A DNA stretch of 64,000 bases from Sceloporus undulatus (GCF_019175285.1 NC_056523.1:122570720-122634719); one strand, 5' to 3'; counted from the first letter of the stretch, positions 11,276 through 22,035 are shown. Notes: generated by a model not told the origin, from the letters alone. Numbers and translations are program-made.

Positions 11276-11356
11276 GCTTTCTTCTTCGTTGAGGAGAGTA
11301 GCTGTGATTATGGAAGCAGGCTGAAATCAGTTTGGTCCAGGGGCTCAACTCCCCCG

Positions 11357-11363
11357 CTTTATA
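11357..11363 (-). promoter_or_regulatory. FABP6: FABP6 TATA box
   Basis: On the minus strand TATAAAG lies about 82 nt upstream of the ATG, inside CTTTATAAAGC. Initiation about 30 nt downstream would give a 5' UTR of about 55 nt, usual for this gene family. Confidence 0.65.
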
Positions 11364-11378
11364 AAGCTTTCTTGGTTC

Positions 11379-11391
11379 AGGTTATCCACAC
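11379..11391 (-). promoter_or_regulatory. FABP6: Possible FXR (IR-1-like) element upstream of FABP6
   Basis: Minus-strand GTGTGGATAACCT resembles the inverted-repeat-1 bile-acid response element of mammalian FABP6 promoters (AGGTGAATAACCT as I recall), with 10 of 13 positions alike. One half-site (TAACCT) is good and the other weak. It lies just upstream of the TATA box, closer than in mammals as I recall. Confidence 0.3.
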
Positions 11392-11399
11392 AAAATACA

Positions 11400-12225
11400 T
11401 TGTCCTCCTCCAACCCACTATGTAACGAGGAAGTTAATTTTTACAACACAAGAGCAATTTTGCATGAATCACTAACACCAGTGTTATTGACCCTTGCAAA
11501 AGGGTCCATTAACACTCTGATGTGTAAGTTTTTCAGAAATTCCTAGGTATTTTCTCCAGATACATTCAAGGTAGTATTTAGTTTCTATTAAGATTAAATA
11601 TTGCTGACAGATCAGAATTTTTTGCCTCACTTGAAAAGCAGATAACATGTGTCGTTGTGTGGTCTTGGTCAAAAATGGCAATCTGAAACTGACCATAACT
11701 ATATATGATATTACAGAAGGTACTACAATAAATAATCATATAATTGCTTTATGATGCTTGCTATTTATTTTCAATCCCTTTCGAAGACTAATTTTACTTT
11801 CACAAGATGAAGTGAGAGAGTGCTGGGTGTGATGCTTTGCAGGCATTCACTAAGCTTTGAGGTCAGGGAATACCCACCACCACCGTCACTGTTCACAGTA
11901 TGCTATGCTTGAGATCAGCTAAACACTGTATTGTATGCTAAAATGTTGTTGTATGGACAGATGGTCATTCCAGTTATTCTGCTTAGACAACATCTATTCC
12001 TTTCAATTTCTACACCCCTCCACCAAAGACATCAAGCCAGTGTGGTGTAGTTGTTTGAATGTTGGAAGTTTATCACACGGACCCTAAAATGGGCCCGTTG
12101 CATTTCAAAATGGGGGCACGCACGGGTGCACACGGAATGGGATGGAGCTAAGAACTGGAGTTTACCGCACACTGGAATGCCGCCACTGCTGCACCATTTC
12201 TGAGAATGCTTTGGAACAGGCACTG
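11400..12225. other. FABP6 upstream flank, no gene seen
   Basis: AT-rich and without recognised coding segments. Minus-strand ORFs of 70 and 150 codons in or near this stretch match nothing known; the longer one runs over the CR1 and hAT pieces at 12225-12440 and is discounted. Confidence 0.4.
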
Positions 12226-12440
12226 CCAGGTGATTTAGCTGGATTTCCTGCATTGAGCAGAAGGTTGGATTCAATGACTTATTGGGCTCCTTCCAACTCC
12301 ATGAATCTATGATTCTCAGTCTTTGGTCCTGAGAGACTTCAGCTCCCAGATGCCCCAGCCAGTTTGACCAATGGTCAGCAATTCTGGGAATGGAAATACA
12401 AAACATCTGGAAGAGGAAAGGTGTAAAACCATGGTCTAAG
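12225..12440. repeat. CR1 3' end plus small hAT-like foldback element
   Basis: 12230-12318 carries the CR1 tail GGATTTCCTGCATTGAGCAG...CTCCTTCCAACTCCATG. 12320-12440 has the CTCCCAGATGCCCCAGCCAG and CAATTCTGGGAATGG arms of a short palindromic hAT-like element common in reptiles; a relative is at 48263-48420. Confidence 0.5.
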
Positions 12441-12544
12441 GGATATTCAGCAATGTAACTGGTTATTATATTTATAAAACTCACCCTAAAACCTCTTACA
12501 AATTGTTCTGAGAGAGAAATTATAGCATGTAAACTCTATGGCCT

Positions 12545-12795
12545 TTATCACATTAGGGGAGCTCTCACAGGAAAATGGGAGTTGAATGAGGTTTAAAGTA
12601 CATTTGAATTTAAACCAAACTTGCAAATTCAGTTACTTTATCACACTCGGGAACTGACCAAGTGAAATACTGCAGAGTTAATCCGAACGCAAAGCAGAGG
12701 AAAATGGCAGCTTTTTTACTTTTCGGTTGTTTTGAAAGTAAAAAGCTATCGGTTTTCTCTGCTTTGCGTTTGGATTAATTTTGCGTTATTGCACC
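12545..12795. mobile_element. Foldback element with 45-bp inverted arms
   Basis: 12679-12778 folds on itself: TAATCCGAACGCAAAGCAGA on the left pairs with TCTGCTTTGCGTTTGGATTA on the right, the pairing continuing through AGCTTTTTACTTT. The left flank (TTTATCACATTAGGGGAGCT, then GAAAATGGGAGTTGAATGAG) recurs in reverse at 15350-15445. No coding content. Confidence 0.6.
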
Positions 12796-12807
12796 TTAAC
12801 TGCGATC

Positions 12808-12912
12808 AGGGACGTAGCCAAGGGGGGGGTTGGGAGGTTTGGACCCCCCCTTCAGCCCTGGGGACGTTCAAGCTCCTTCCTTCCCCCTCTCCTCCCCTCC
12901 ATCAAAAGCATG
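12808..12912. mobile_element. Non-autonomous DNA element end (CAGGGACGTAGCC type)
   Basis: CAGGGACGTAGCC followed by a G-run, TTCAGCCCTGGGGACGTTCA and pyrimidine-rich text. The same head is at 16893, and matching tails (GGCTACGTCCCTG) are near 1640, 15345 and 18862. Confidence 0.5.
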
Positions 12913-12959
12913 GAGGGCTCAGATAGAGAGGGAAAACAAAAGAGGAAAGACAATTTAAG

Positions 12960-13286
12960 TTGCAGGCTCAGAGAGAGGGGGGGGGGGAGGGAGGGGGAGT
13001 GGGCCAGGGTCTCTCCCTGTGCTTTCTTTCCCTTTAGTTTCCTTTCCATCCCAGTCCTTCCACTCCTCCTCCCCCCCCCCCCTGTGCTTTTGCCAGAATA
13101 AAGGTATCTCTTCCTGGGGAAGAAGGGAAGGAAGAGAGGAAGGAAGGAAAAAAAGGAAGGAAGAGGAAGGGGAGAAAGGAAGAAAGAAAGAAAAAAGAAG
13201 GAAGGAAGCTTCTAAAAGGAGATATAAAAGAAAGAAAAGGTGACTTCTAACTTTCCTTTCAGCAGTTATGTCCATATACAATATAG

Positions 13287-13332
<46 letters not shown>
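12960..13332. repeat. Low-complexity: polypurine tract and (TAA)n microsatellite
   Basis: 12970-13245 is pyrimidine-rich then GGAA/AAAG-rich on the plus strand. 13287-13332 is about 15 TAA units. ORFs rich in Ser/Pro, Lys/Arg or Tyr here are composition artefacts. Confidence 0.85.
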
Positions 13333-13870
13333 TCCCTTACCCAAAATGCTGAGGACTAGATGTATTTTGGATTTTGAAGTTTTTCAGAGTTTGGTATATT
13401 TATATATGTCTAATGGGATATAATGGGAGATGGGATCCATGTATGTTTCATATGCATCTCATAGATATAGGCTGAAGGTAATTTAATACACCATATTTTT
13501 AAAATAATGTTGTGCTTCTGTACACTGAGCTTCAGCAAAGCCCTGAGACCACTATTCCTTGTATAATTCAATAATTCAGTAATTGATCTAAACCTTCAGG
13601 ATTCCCAAGTTTCCTTGAGTTGGGGTCAGATCAGATGCTCTCATGGTCAGTTTTGGGTTTTGGAATAATTCAGGTTTCAGAAGTCCAGAAAAAGGAGACT
13701 CAGACTCTACTCTGGACATTTCTTCTGATAATGAACTCAGGTTTTCAAAAACAGTCATTTCTGGATTTTTGCAACAACAAAAAAGAGGAGGGTCTGCGAT
13801 GCAAAAAGGCAAGAGGCTTCCTTCCAGCCTTGTTTTTTCTCTTTTTTAAAAGACAAAGGGAATAAAATAC
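13330..13870. mobile_element. Old Tigger-like DNA transposon remnant
   Basis: Starts TATCCCTTACCCAAAATGCT, then TATTTTGGATTTTGAAG, CATGTATGTTTCATATGCA and GGCTGAAGGTAATTTAATAC. This is the same family as 9530-9915. The right half (13620-13800) keeps TTCTGGATTTTTGCAAC-like text. No transposase is readable. Confidence 0.5.
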
Positions 13871-14014
13871 AGTTAGCTGACCCCTTTTTAGCATGTCAAT
13901 GGAGATGCTTTGGACCAGTCAATCTGCCTTGGTCCAGGCCTTGGAGGTAGAGAGGAACTGCTGGACCTCTTACCCTTTCCCTCCACCACTCCCTTCTCCT
14001 TCTGTGTCTTGTCT

Positions 14015-14215
14015 TTTTAGATTGTAAGCCCGAGGGCAGGGAATCGTCTAACTAAAAGATTGTATGTACAGCGCTGTGTAAATTTACAGCGCTTCATAAA
14101 TAAAGGTTAATAATAATAATAATAATGCTTTGACGGAGAGTTCCTGCATGGCAGAATGGGGTTGGACTGGATGGCCCTTCTTGGGGTCTCTTCCGACTCT
14201 ATGATTTTATGATTA
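14015..14215 (+). repeat. L2-like 3' end followed by CR1 3' end
   Basis: 14020-14125 reads TTAGATTGTAAGCCCGAGGG, then TTGTATGTACAGCGCTGTGT and an AAT microsatellite, an L2-type tail also seen at 19145-19215 and 44255-44390. 14128-14215 is a CR1 tail (CTGCATGGCAGAATGGGGTT, CTCTTCCGACTCTATG). Confidence 0.6.
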
Positions 14216-14350
14216 ATTAATTAATATATGGAATCAATCTAAGATGATGAATTGGGGCTGTTGAGTCCTATGGCCCTGCTCCAGGCAATGCTAGACTGCA
14301 GTCCCCATCATCCAGCAGCACCACAGACTGCTGGGAACTGCAGTCTAATA

Positions 14351-14605
14351 AGGCTGCACACTGCAGAAATAATCCAGTTCAACACCACTTTAATGCTATG
14401 GTAAATCCTGAGATTTGTAGTATGTTGTGGTACCAGAGCTCTCTGACAAAGAATGCTAAATGTCTCACAAAACTACAATACCCAGATATTGTTGTTATTA
14501 TTATTATTATTATTTTCTTATATCCTGCCTTTCTCCCAATATACGGACTCAAGGTAGTGATTTTCCATAACATTAATCTATAGTATGTCTTTCTACAATG
14601 TAGAT
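14351..14605. mobile_element. Palindromic MITE FB1, with internal ATT microsatellite
   Basis: The left arm CACTGCAGAAATAATCCAGT and the AACACCACTTTAATGC block are followed by TCTCACAAAACTACAATACC; a (TTA)n tract and about 60 bp of other sequence interrupt the right arm, which ends at TTCTACAATGTAGATGGACA. Confidence 0.6.
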
Positions 14606-14632
14606 GGACACCCCATTACATAATTTGTTGGG

Positions 14633-14735
14633 GATGCTTTGACTGGGAGTTCCTGCATGGCAGAATGGGGTTGGACTGGATGGCCCTTGGGGTCTTCATA
14701 AAAAGAAAGGAAGGTATAACGGAATTTAAAATTAT

Positions 14736-14774
<39 letters not shown>

Positions 14775-14820
14775 GAGTCTTGGAATTAAAAATCGTGTGT
14801 GTGTGTGTGTGTGTGTCTTG
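14633..14820. repeat. CR1 tail and GATA and GT microsatellites
   Basis: 14633-14695 repeats the CR1 tail of 14128-14215. 14738-14775 is about nine GATA units. 14794-14816 is (GT)n. The phrase TCTTGGAATTAAAAAT flanks the GT tract on both sides. Confidence 0.8.
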
Positions 14821-15034
14821 GAATTAAAAATCCCTCTTGGAAGTGGGAATGAAATGTTGTGTGGATGCAGCCTGGGTTCTTAGCTCAGCTCAGAAGTTGG
14901 AATGCAGTGTCTCAAAGCATGAACAGAGTGTCTCAGAGCATGAACAGAGTGGCTGCCGCTCATTGCTTGAGCAGCTGCACTTTGCTTTATCGACCTGAAT
15001 TTATCTGATGTAAACACCTTCAGAGGAAGGACTC

Positions 15035-15245
15035 AGTTTGCATCTGCACTGAAAAAATAATCCAGTTTGATGGCACTTTAACTGCTCTTGGCTCCATGTT
15101 GTGGAATGCTGGGATTTGTAGTTTGTTGTGGCACCTGACAGAGATGGCCAAACAGCTCCTCAAAACTACAAATCCCAAGATTCCATAGCAGCACGGAGCC
15201 ATAACGGAAGTTAAAGTGGTGCCATCCTGAAGTAAACGCTTGACC
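15035..15245. mobile_element. Palindromic MITE FB1
   Basis: CATCTGCACTGAAAAAATAA, then GGCACTTTAACTGCTC and GGGATTTGTAGTTTG, mirrored by AAAACTACAAATCCCAAGAT and TTAAAGTGGTGCCAT. Confidence 0.65.
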
Positions 15246-15249
15246 CTCT

Positions 15250-15445
15250 TTTTGTGTCTTGGGGGGGGCTCTTAGCCTCTCAAAATAGTGGCACTTAGTC
15301 TGGACCCCTCCTTCCCAAAATCCTGGCTACGTCCCTGCTGCAATGTCATGTTATAAACTTTGGGCATTTCTGAGTTTTCTTTGCTTTAAATCTCATTTAA
15401 CTCCCATTTTCCCGTGGAATCTTGATAGTGCGATAAATTCCTATG
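15250..15445. repeat. GGCTACGTCCCTG-type element tail plus foldback arm
   Basis: 15250-15345 ends CCTGGCTACGTCCCTG. 15350-15445 is the reverse complement of the flank at 12545-12640 (TTTAACTCCCATTTTCC, AGTGCGATAAATTCC). Confidence 0.45.
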
Positions 15446-15507
15446 TGTTTTACTTTTCAAAATTCCCTGGGTTTTTTATGTGAAAAAATGAAAGCTGAAG
15501 CTGCTGC

Positions 15508-15728
15508 TACAGTGCAGAATTAATGCAGTTTGATACCACTTTAACTGCCATGGTTCAATGCTATGGAATCCTGGGACTTGTAGTTTTATGTGGCACCAGA
15601 GCTCTCTGACAGATAAGGCTAAATCTCTCACAAAACTACAAAACTACAAATCTCGTAATTCCATAGCATTGAGCCAAGGCAGATAAAGTGGTATGAAACT
15701 GCATTAATTCTACAGAAGAGATGCATCC
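15508..15728. mobile_element. Palindromic MITE FB1
   Basis: CAGAATTAATGCAGTTTGAT, then CCACTTTAACTGCCATGG and GGGACTTGTAGTTTT. The right arm has ACTACAAATCTCGTAATTCC and ATTAATTCTACAG. One of the better kept copies. Confidence 0.7.
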
Positions 15729-16094
15729 TAAGAGTGGTGTATCTTCTTCCTCCCCCCCCTCTCCAAATATAGAAGGAAAAAATGATCTTCATCACTACCC
15801 CTTGATTCCTGGTTTGGATGGAAATTTCACTTCTACGAACTGAGAAAGGAAGAGGTGAATGAACTCAAACCACAGATCTTTTCCAGTTTGTGCTGAACTT
15901 GCAGCCTTGCTCTTCTAGCAATAATGCCAACAACCTTGAAAATCTTCCTCTCATCTAGCAGGTGCAGCAAAGCTACAAAGCTGCTGGAATGAGATGAGGC
16001 TTTTGACGCCTCATTTTTATGTGTGAGTCACCTTTCAGAAAATCCAATCATGTAATTCATTTCCTCCAACTATCTATACACATTTAACAGAGGT

Positions 16095-16271
16095 GGTGTT
16101 TGTGTGCCTTCAAGTAATTTCCAGCTTCCCTAAGGCAAATGTATCACAAAGTTTTCTTGGCAACATTTGTTCCTGAGGAGGTTTGCCTTTGCCTTCCTCT
16201 GAGGCTGAGAGTGTGTGACTTGCCCAAGGTTACCCAGTGGGTTTCCATGGCCAAACAAAGATATGAATCCT
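16095..16271 (-). repeat. tRNA-type SINE, interrupted at its promoter end
   Basis: GTTTGTGTGCCTTCAAGTAA, then GTTTTCTTGGCAACATTTGT and GGCTGAGAGTGTGTGACTTG, in reverse orientation. It stops at GAATCCTGG, where the element at 16272 begins. Confidence 0.6.
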
Positions 16272-16862
16272 GGGCTGCGTTCCCACTATGATTTAAAACG
16301 AATTGCTGATCAGGATGTATAACTGTCATTCCCATTTGAAACCATTTCCAGTCCTATTGTGATCAGTTTCAATCATGATGAAGTGAGGCAAAGGCAAAAA
16401 AACCCCACTCATTTCTGACATAAGTTTTTTGGCGGTTCTTTTGAATAAAATCAATTCTGAAGCATGTTCAACAAGTGGGAATGATGGGTCTGAATTGCAT
16501 CATTCTGGAGGGGTGGAACCAATGGCAGAAGTGTGTTTTCCATCCTTCCTCAGTTTTTGGTAGATTCACCATCCCCCACACCCCGCAGCGCTGTCTTTGT
16601 GCTTGTGGTATGCATTATTATTATTATTTAATTGATAGAAGATTCAATTCATTGATTTGCAACTACTTGCAATTACTTGGGCAGCAAGCCGGGCGATGGC
16701 ACAAACTAGTGGGGACGACAATCATGCCAAAGAAGAAGCAATTACAAGGGAATAATGAAAAGATCTGCTTTCATAGTGAAAACGACTGAACTTTTGGAAT
16801 CGATTCATCGACATGAAGTAAAGGCGAATCGCAAACCAATTTAAATGTAAGTGGGAATGGGG
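16272..16862. mobile_element. Non-autonomous DNA element with GCGTTCCCACT-type ends, about 590 bp
   Basis: Left end CTGCGTTCCCACTATGATTT; the right end in reverse complement is CCCATTCCCACTTACATTT. A similar GTGGGAACACC terminus occurs at 25920. Inside are AT-rich stretches and no transposase. hAT affinity is likely but unproven. Confidence 0.5.
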
Positions 16863-16892
16863 TTTGGTGTCACACAGTTCTAGTCCAATGGT

Positions 16893-17070
16893 CAAGGACG
16901 TAGCTAGAGGGGGGGTTTGGGGGGTCTGGTCCCCCCCCCTTCAGGCCTGGGGGCATTCAAGCTCCTTCCTCCCCCCCTCCTCCTCTCCATTAAAACCACG
17001 GAGCTCAGAGAGGGAAAGGGGGAAAGACTAAGCAAGCTCTTTCCCTTTCGTTTCCATAGGAGTCTGGCTT
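16893..17070. repeat. GGACGTAGC-type element head with low-complexity body
   Basis: AAGGACGTAGCTAGAGGGGG, then CCTTCAGGCCTGGGGGCATT and CAAGCTCCTTCC, parallel to 12808-12912. Confidence 0.45.
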
Positions 17071-17251
17071 CCACTCCAACTCTGCAACTTGAGTACTTTA
17101 TCATACTAGGCTGTTGTAGAGTGATTGCCATGGCAACGTGCTGTGGGATTATGGGTGTTGTAGTTCAGTGACCTCCCCCATCTCTCTATCTCTGGCTGAG
17201 CTTTCCAAATGCCCCTCACCAAACTGCAAAGCCCACAATTCTATAGCATGG

Positions 17252-17475
17252 GGGAATCTACACTGTTGATATAATACCCTTTGACACCACTTTAAGTGTT
17301 GTTGCTCAATTCTGTGGAATCCTGGGATTTGTATTTTTACAAGCATTTTTTTCCTTTCTAAAAGAGTACTGGTGCCTCACAAAACTACAAATCCCAGGGG
17401 TTTGGGGTTGTTTTTTTTAGTAGCCCTGGAAGTTAAAAGTGGTGTCAAACTGCATTATTTCTACAATGTAGTAGC
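17252..17475. mobile_element. Palindromic MITE FB1
   Basis: GAATCTACACTGTTGATATA, then CACCACTTTAAGTGTTG and GGGATTTGTATTTTTAC. The right arm has AAAACTACAAATCCCAGGGG and TGCATTATTTCTACAATGTA. A weaker relative precedes it (17085-17240). Confidence 0.6.
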
Positions 17476-17544
17476 TCATAGTGTTGCCACTGCTAAAGTT
17501 AAAACAGAATATAGTTCCATTACAGTGCATTGTGATCTGAGTGG

Positions 17545-17780
17545 TTGTTGTTGTTGTGTGCCTTCAAGCCCTTTCCAACTTATGGCAACCCTAAAATGAA
17601 CCTATCCTGGGGTTTTCTTGGCAAGATTTGTTCAGAAGAGCTGTGCCATTGCCTTCCTCTGAAGCTGAGAGAGTGTGACTTACTCCCCAAGGTCACACAC
17701 TGGGTTTCATGGCTGAGGTGGAAATCAAACCCTGGTCTACAGACTTCAGAGTCATAGTCCAACACTCAAACCACTACAAC
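17545..17780 (-). repeat. tRNA-type SINE with BovB-like tail, near full length
   Basis: In reverse: a TGGTTTGAGTGTTGGACTAT head, an anticodon-side CCAGGGTTTGATTTCC B-box region, the GTGACCTTGG body, and a tail ending CTTGAAGGCACACAACAACA, which resembles BovB 3' ends (compare 53190-53235). Confidence 0.7.
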
Positions 17781-18435
17781 AAATTTTACCTTGTGGGTCT
17801 TACATGACAAATACCAAAACCCATATATTTGCAGTAACTTTATTAAGCCAACCTGCAGCAATAATCTACTTTGAGACTGCTTTGAGACTGCCCTGGCTGG
17901 CTCAGTGCTAGGGAATTCTGGGAACTGTATGGTACAAACACACACTGCAGCCAGGAATTCCACTTGTGGACATACATCTTTCCCCTCTTCATCCCTTGGC
18001 CTGTTGGCCTGTTGGACTGTCTTGTTTATGTTTTAATGATATCCAGTGCATTATTGCTGACCTGCCATGTTTGTTGCATAACCACATCGTATGTTTTTCT
18101 GAGCGATGTGATATTAAAATAGTTTAACAGTTTTTATATTGAGTGTTCAAGATGGATGTGTTTGTGATCAGAAAGAAAATAAGTTCTGACAGCAAACTAA
18201 AAGAGGTAAGCACATTAAATGTATCACAACTTCATTATAGGAAAAGAAGTGAAAGTTGTCAAATTGGCATATAGAAATAAAATTATTTGTAGTGGAAGAA
18301 TTATATTTTAATCTTTTGAAGTCTTTTATTACTGTACTCACAATTACAATAAAGGTGTAAATCTATAGTGTAATAAAATATACTGGTTTGTCAACTGGTC
18401 AATGAGAGGCTAAGTTAGTTTTACGTTTTAATATA

Positions 18436-18689
18436 CAGTCCGTCCTTGCCTTACGTGGGGGATCCATTCCGGATCCCGCCGCGTAAGGCGAATTCCGCCT
18501 ATGCTCGAGCCCCATTGGAAACAATGGGGCTCATGCGCGGCGGCATGGGAGCGCGCAGGGCGCAACAGGTGTGCACACCCATTCAATTGAATGGGACGCG
18601 CCGCCCCTTCCGCCCCATGCATGCCCTGCGGCTTGAGCGCATATACTCAAGGCTGCGTATGGTGCGCCCGCGTATGCGCGGGCGCGCTG
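18436..18689. mobile_element. CpG-rich TA-flanked MITE, Tigger-like
   Basis: Begins CAGTCCGTCCTTGCC after TA (18434-18435) and ends GGGCGCGCTG before TA (18690-18691). Inside, GAGCCCCATTG/CAATGGGGCTC and CCCATTCAATTGAATGGG are perfect palindromes. CpG density is far above the surroundings. Copies of similar type but different sequence are at 30909-31093 and 32409-32609. Confidence 0.6.
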
Positions 18690-18725
18690 TATAATAATAA
18701 CTCTGACATAAGCATTACATTGTTC

Positions 18726-18865
18726 AGGGACATAGCTGGACCCCCCTTCCATTAGAAAAATGAATGATGTGTACTGCTGCCCTGCCACACCCAAGCCCCA
18801 TTATAATGGTGGCAGTTAGTCTGGACCCCCCCCTTCCTAAAATCCTGGCTACGTCCCTGCAATGG
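18726..18865. mobile_element. Short GGGACGTAGC-type DNA element, both ends present
   Basis: Left GGGACATAGCTGGACC and right GGCTACGTCCCTGC are inverted; candidate 8-bp target duplications are ATTGTTCA and AATGGTCA (6/8 alike), which would suit hAT. Confidence 0.5.
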
Positions 18866-18869
18866 TCAA

Positions 18870-20265
18870 GCTGCTACATTCAAAGCCAGGCATTACTGAG
18901 TTCTAGGACATAACTGCTTCAGTTCATCAAACTGAGCAACAGGTAGAAGTTTAAATTAGAGTGTTTGCCTTCTGTTTGAGCTTGTACATTTCACTATACA
19001 GTATCATGCAATTCAAACCAGTGTGCCAGCCCAGTACAATAAAGAGCTTGTACATGCTATCAGTATCTTATCTTCCCTCATGAAAAACTCCCAAAATAGT
19101 AGCAGGCCTATGAGGTCTAATGGCTCCCACCCACCAACGCACAAATATTATTTGTATGTACAGTGCTGTGCAAATCTACAGCGCTATATAAATAAACTAT
19201 AATAATAATAATAATACACACACAATACAAATGTAAAGTGTACTACTGAATAGAACCACTATTCTGCTGTGACTGTATATGTCAGGAAGGAATTTTAGCA
19301 ACAGTGAAGCTGTTGTCTTTCAGGAAAACTTTTTTGTCATTACTAGACTTTGCACTGAAAAATTTCAACTATTTCCCCCAGGAACACCAAGAAAAATCTG
19401 AAAGCCATTGTCAAGCCATTTGCCAGACTTCTACATTTCTGTTAAGATGTGTGAAAGTCTGGTACAGCCAGGAGGTCAAAATCCTCACAAAGAGGTTGTG
19501 TACAGAGGTGTGTGTGTTGTTGTTTTTTTAATGGGCTATTTTAACTCCATGAAAAGAATATAGATTTCTTGGGTTTCTTAACAGCTTCCTTAATCAGAGC
19601 ATAGAATGTTTCACATCAGGGTTAATGATTAACAGCAGTAGAAAAGACAGTTGACTATGATCCTATTTTATACCAAGAGTATAAATTCTCCCTCTGCCAT
19701 AAATAAGAAATTACACTTATCTACTTTTCATTATCTAAGTTATTTTATGACTTGGTCATCTCTTCACAACTCTACTTTCTAAGTCATATAAATGGAACTG
19801 CATTCTCACAGTCATTCAGCTAGTTTTGAGATAAGACTTTGGGACTCAAAAGATTTTTCACCATCTTTATAAGGACAAAGAACTTACAGCTGTAAAATAA
19901 TCTGCTCATTTAATAGATAGTAGGGCGAGAACTTCCTATGAAAGTTGCTTGGAAAAAGAGAAGTGCATAGGACTAACTATCTGAAACTTGACAGTCTTTG
20001 TTTTTTTTTAAAAATATATATATTTACATTCAAAAGGGATCTCAATTACATACAATAATATTCCCTTAGAACAAAAGCATGAAAATAAAAACACAAAAGG
20101 ATCTAAAATAACCATATTAGGCATAAGTTTCAATAAAAGCTGACAAAACGTCCAAATATAAGTCTATAGGTAATTTTATGTGCATCATTCCTTCAAGTGT
20201 TGCGAGTGTTGTTAGTTCTTCCATCCATTGGCTCACAGACAGAGAAAAATCTTGCCAAGAAACAC
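18870..20265. other. No gene seen; L2-like tail at 19145-19215
   Basis: The only recognised item is TTGTATGTACAGTGCTGTGC followed by an ATAA microsatellite. The ORF at 19304-19531 has no recognisable content. Confidence 0.45.
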
Positions 20266-20269
20266 CCAT

Positions 20270-20850
20270 AATAGGTTTGCCTTAGGGTCACCATAAACAA
20301 CTTGAAGGTACACAACAACAACAGAGCATAGTTTTTTGTGGGTTTTTCGTGGCCGTGTTCTGGAAGAGTTTATTCCTGACATTTCACCAGTATCTGTGGC
20401 TGGCATCTTCAGAGAAATAATGGAGCAGTCTGCAAGTTAGTAGGCATTGGCATAGTTGCATGGGGGTATGGCATGTTTACACAGTTTGGCAACAAATGCA
20501 AGCAATGGAAGTACTTAATGCAGTGAGCCAGAATTCTCTGATGTTCTGATCAAGTCAAGATAAAAGCACCAATGAATGCAACAAAATAAAAATTAATGGA
20601 TTTTTATTACTCTTCTTGTTGCCACCAAGCACAAAAGGCTTATTAATTGTTACTTAATGTTAATTCTATAGGATTTGCATGATAATTATTGCTGTCTTCA
20701 AATCATTTCTAACTTGTGGCAACCCTAAAGTGATCCTATCATGGAGTTTTCTTGTAAAGATTTGTTCAGAGGAGGTATGCCATTGCCTTCCCCTGAGGCT
20801 GAGAGAGTGTGACTTGCCCAAGGTCACCCAGTGGGTTTCATTACCAAGAT
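20270..20850. repeat. SINE 3' end (+), unassigned dispersed repeat, SINE (-)
   Basis: 20270-20330: SINE tail ending ACTTGAAGGTACACAACAAC. 20335-20440: GTGGGTTTTTCGTGGCCGTG, then TCTGTGGCTGGCATCTTCAG, a reptile repeat I cannot classify. 20690-20850: SINE body in reverse (AACTTGTGGCAACCCTAAAG, CCAAGGTCACCCAGTGGG). Confidence 0.5.
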
Positions 20851-20999
20851 GAGAATTGAGCAATACCAATCAACCTTGTTCACCTCATGAAAGGCAATCT
20901 CAGATTTGCTATTAACACAATAATTTCCATTTTAAGCCAAAAAAATGTTCATACTGAATGAATCCTGCCCAAATGTATGCCTGATCTGGTTGCCCTCTC

Positions 21000-22035
21000 T
21001 TATTGGTAAAGGAAGTGCTGGGGAACTATCTGTAGACCAGGTGTTGGCCATAGTGCATTTTTCTGAATTTTGGTGTGTGTGGTATTCCACATGACCCCAG
21101 ATAGACTCTGCCAAGCAGCCCGTCCTAATCCCCTAAGCGATGGAACATGTTAGCACTACACCCAGGTGAGGTCAGCCTCATGGGACCTCTTGGGAACAAT
21201 ACCCCTTGGACTAGCTCAACAGGTAGTTTGGGAGTCACTAATGGGACTATCATCAGTAATCAGAAGGATGGGCAATGGTTATCTAGATGTCTCACCTGAT
21301 GAGCCAGCTATCGACTTCACTCCCTTCCCATTTCCCTTGATTATTGACAGATCAGATTACCTCACTCCAGACAATTCAACACCTTTGCCCAGTGGCTAGT
21401 TTTAGCCCTTAAAAACCTCTGGAAATCTCCCCTCAGTGTGCTAGTTTGGATTTCATGGGGATACTTTGTTCCTGTGATCTCTAGGCTAGCTTTGGCACTT
21501 CCATTCAACAGGAACGGCTGTGTCTCACCCTATTTCACCCAACTGGATTCCGGAAGCAAGCCTCATCTGTGGTAAGTATCGCCCGTAGTTCCGCCTTGAA
21601 CCTATTCCAAATTACAGTGGTACCCCGGGATACGAATGCGCCGCCTTACAAAATTTCCGGGTTACGAAAAAAATCAATTGAAAAAAACTGTTCCGGGTTA
21701 CGAAGGTTATTTCGGGTTACGAAAGAAATTTTGGTGCTTTTCGGCGCTTTTTCGCACCAAATCGCGGCTTTTCCCCATTAGCGCCTATGGGTTTTCGGCT
21801 TGCGAAAGCTTTTCGGGTTACGAACGCGGCGGCGGAACGAATTAAATTCGTAACCCGGGGTACCACTGTATCCTCTAATTTCCTGAGCCTTGAATGAATG
21901 AGCGTGTGATAGTGGATTGCTGTATGATTTTCCCATTTAAATAAAAATATACTTTAATTGAAGACTTCTGCCTCTGCATCATTTCTTGGATCCACCGGCC
22001 CCTCTCAATTTGAGCTAAGTAAAAATTCCCTTACA
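21000..22035 (+). repeat. Possible LTR-like segment (fossil), low confidence
   Basis: AATAAAAATATACTTTAATT near 21940, then TGAAGACTTCTGCCTCTGCA, resembles the polyadenylation region and U5 of a retroelement LTR, and a long non-repetitive stretch precedes it. No convincing matching ends or target duplication were found and no coding region is attached. It hosts the younger element at 21615-21868. Confidence 0.25.
21615..21868 (+). mobile_element. 254-bp CpG-rich MITE 'GGTACCCCGGG' family, copy 1
   Basis: TIRs CAGTGGTACCCCGGG and (reverse) CAGTGGTACCCCGGGTTACG; TA at 21613-21614 and 21869-21870. The motif CGGGTTACGAA repeats about six times inside. Copy 2 (36197-36450) is also 254 bp and about 90% identical by eye; copy 3 (61471-61695) is inverted and shorter. 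TA duplication and CAG ends suit Tc1/mariner, pogo/Tigger group. Confidence 0.75.

Noticed and set aside
12955-13344. Tyr-, Ser/Pro- and Lys-rich ORFs
   Set aside because: Translations of TAA microsatellite and polypurine/polypyrimidine tracts.
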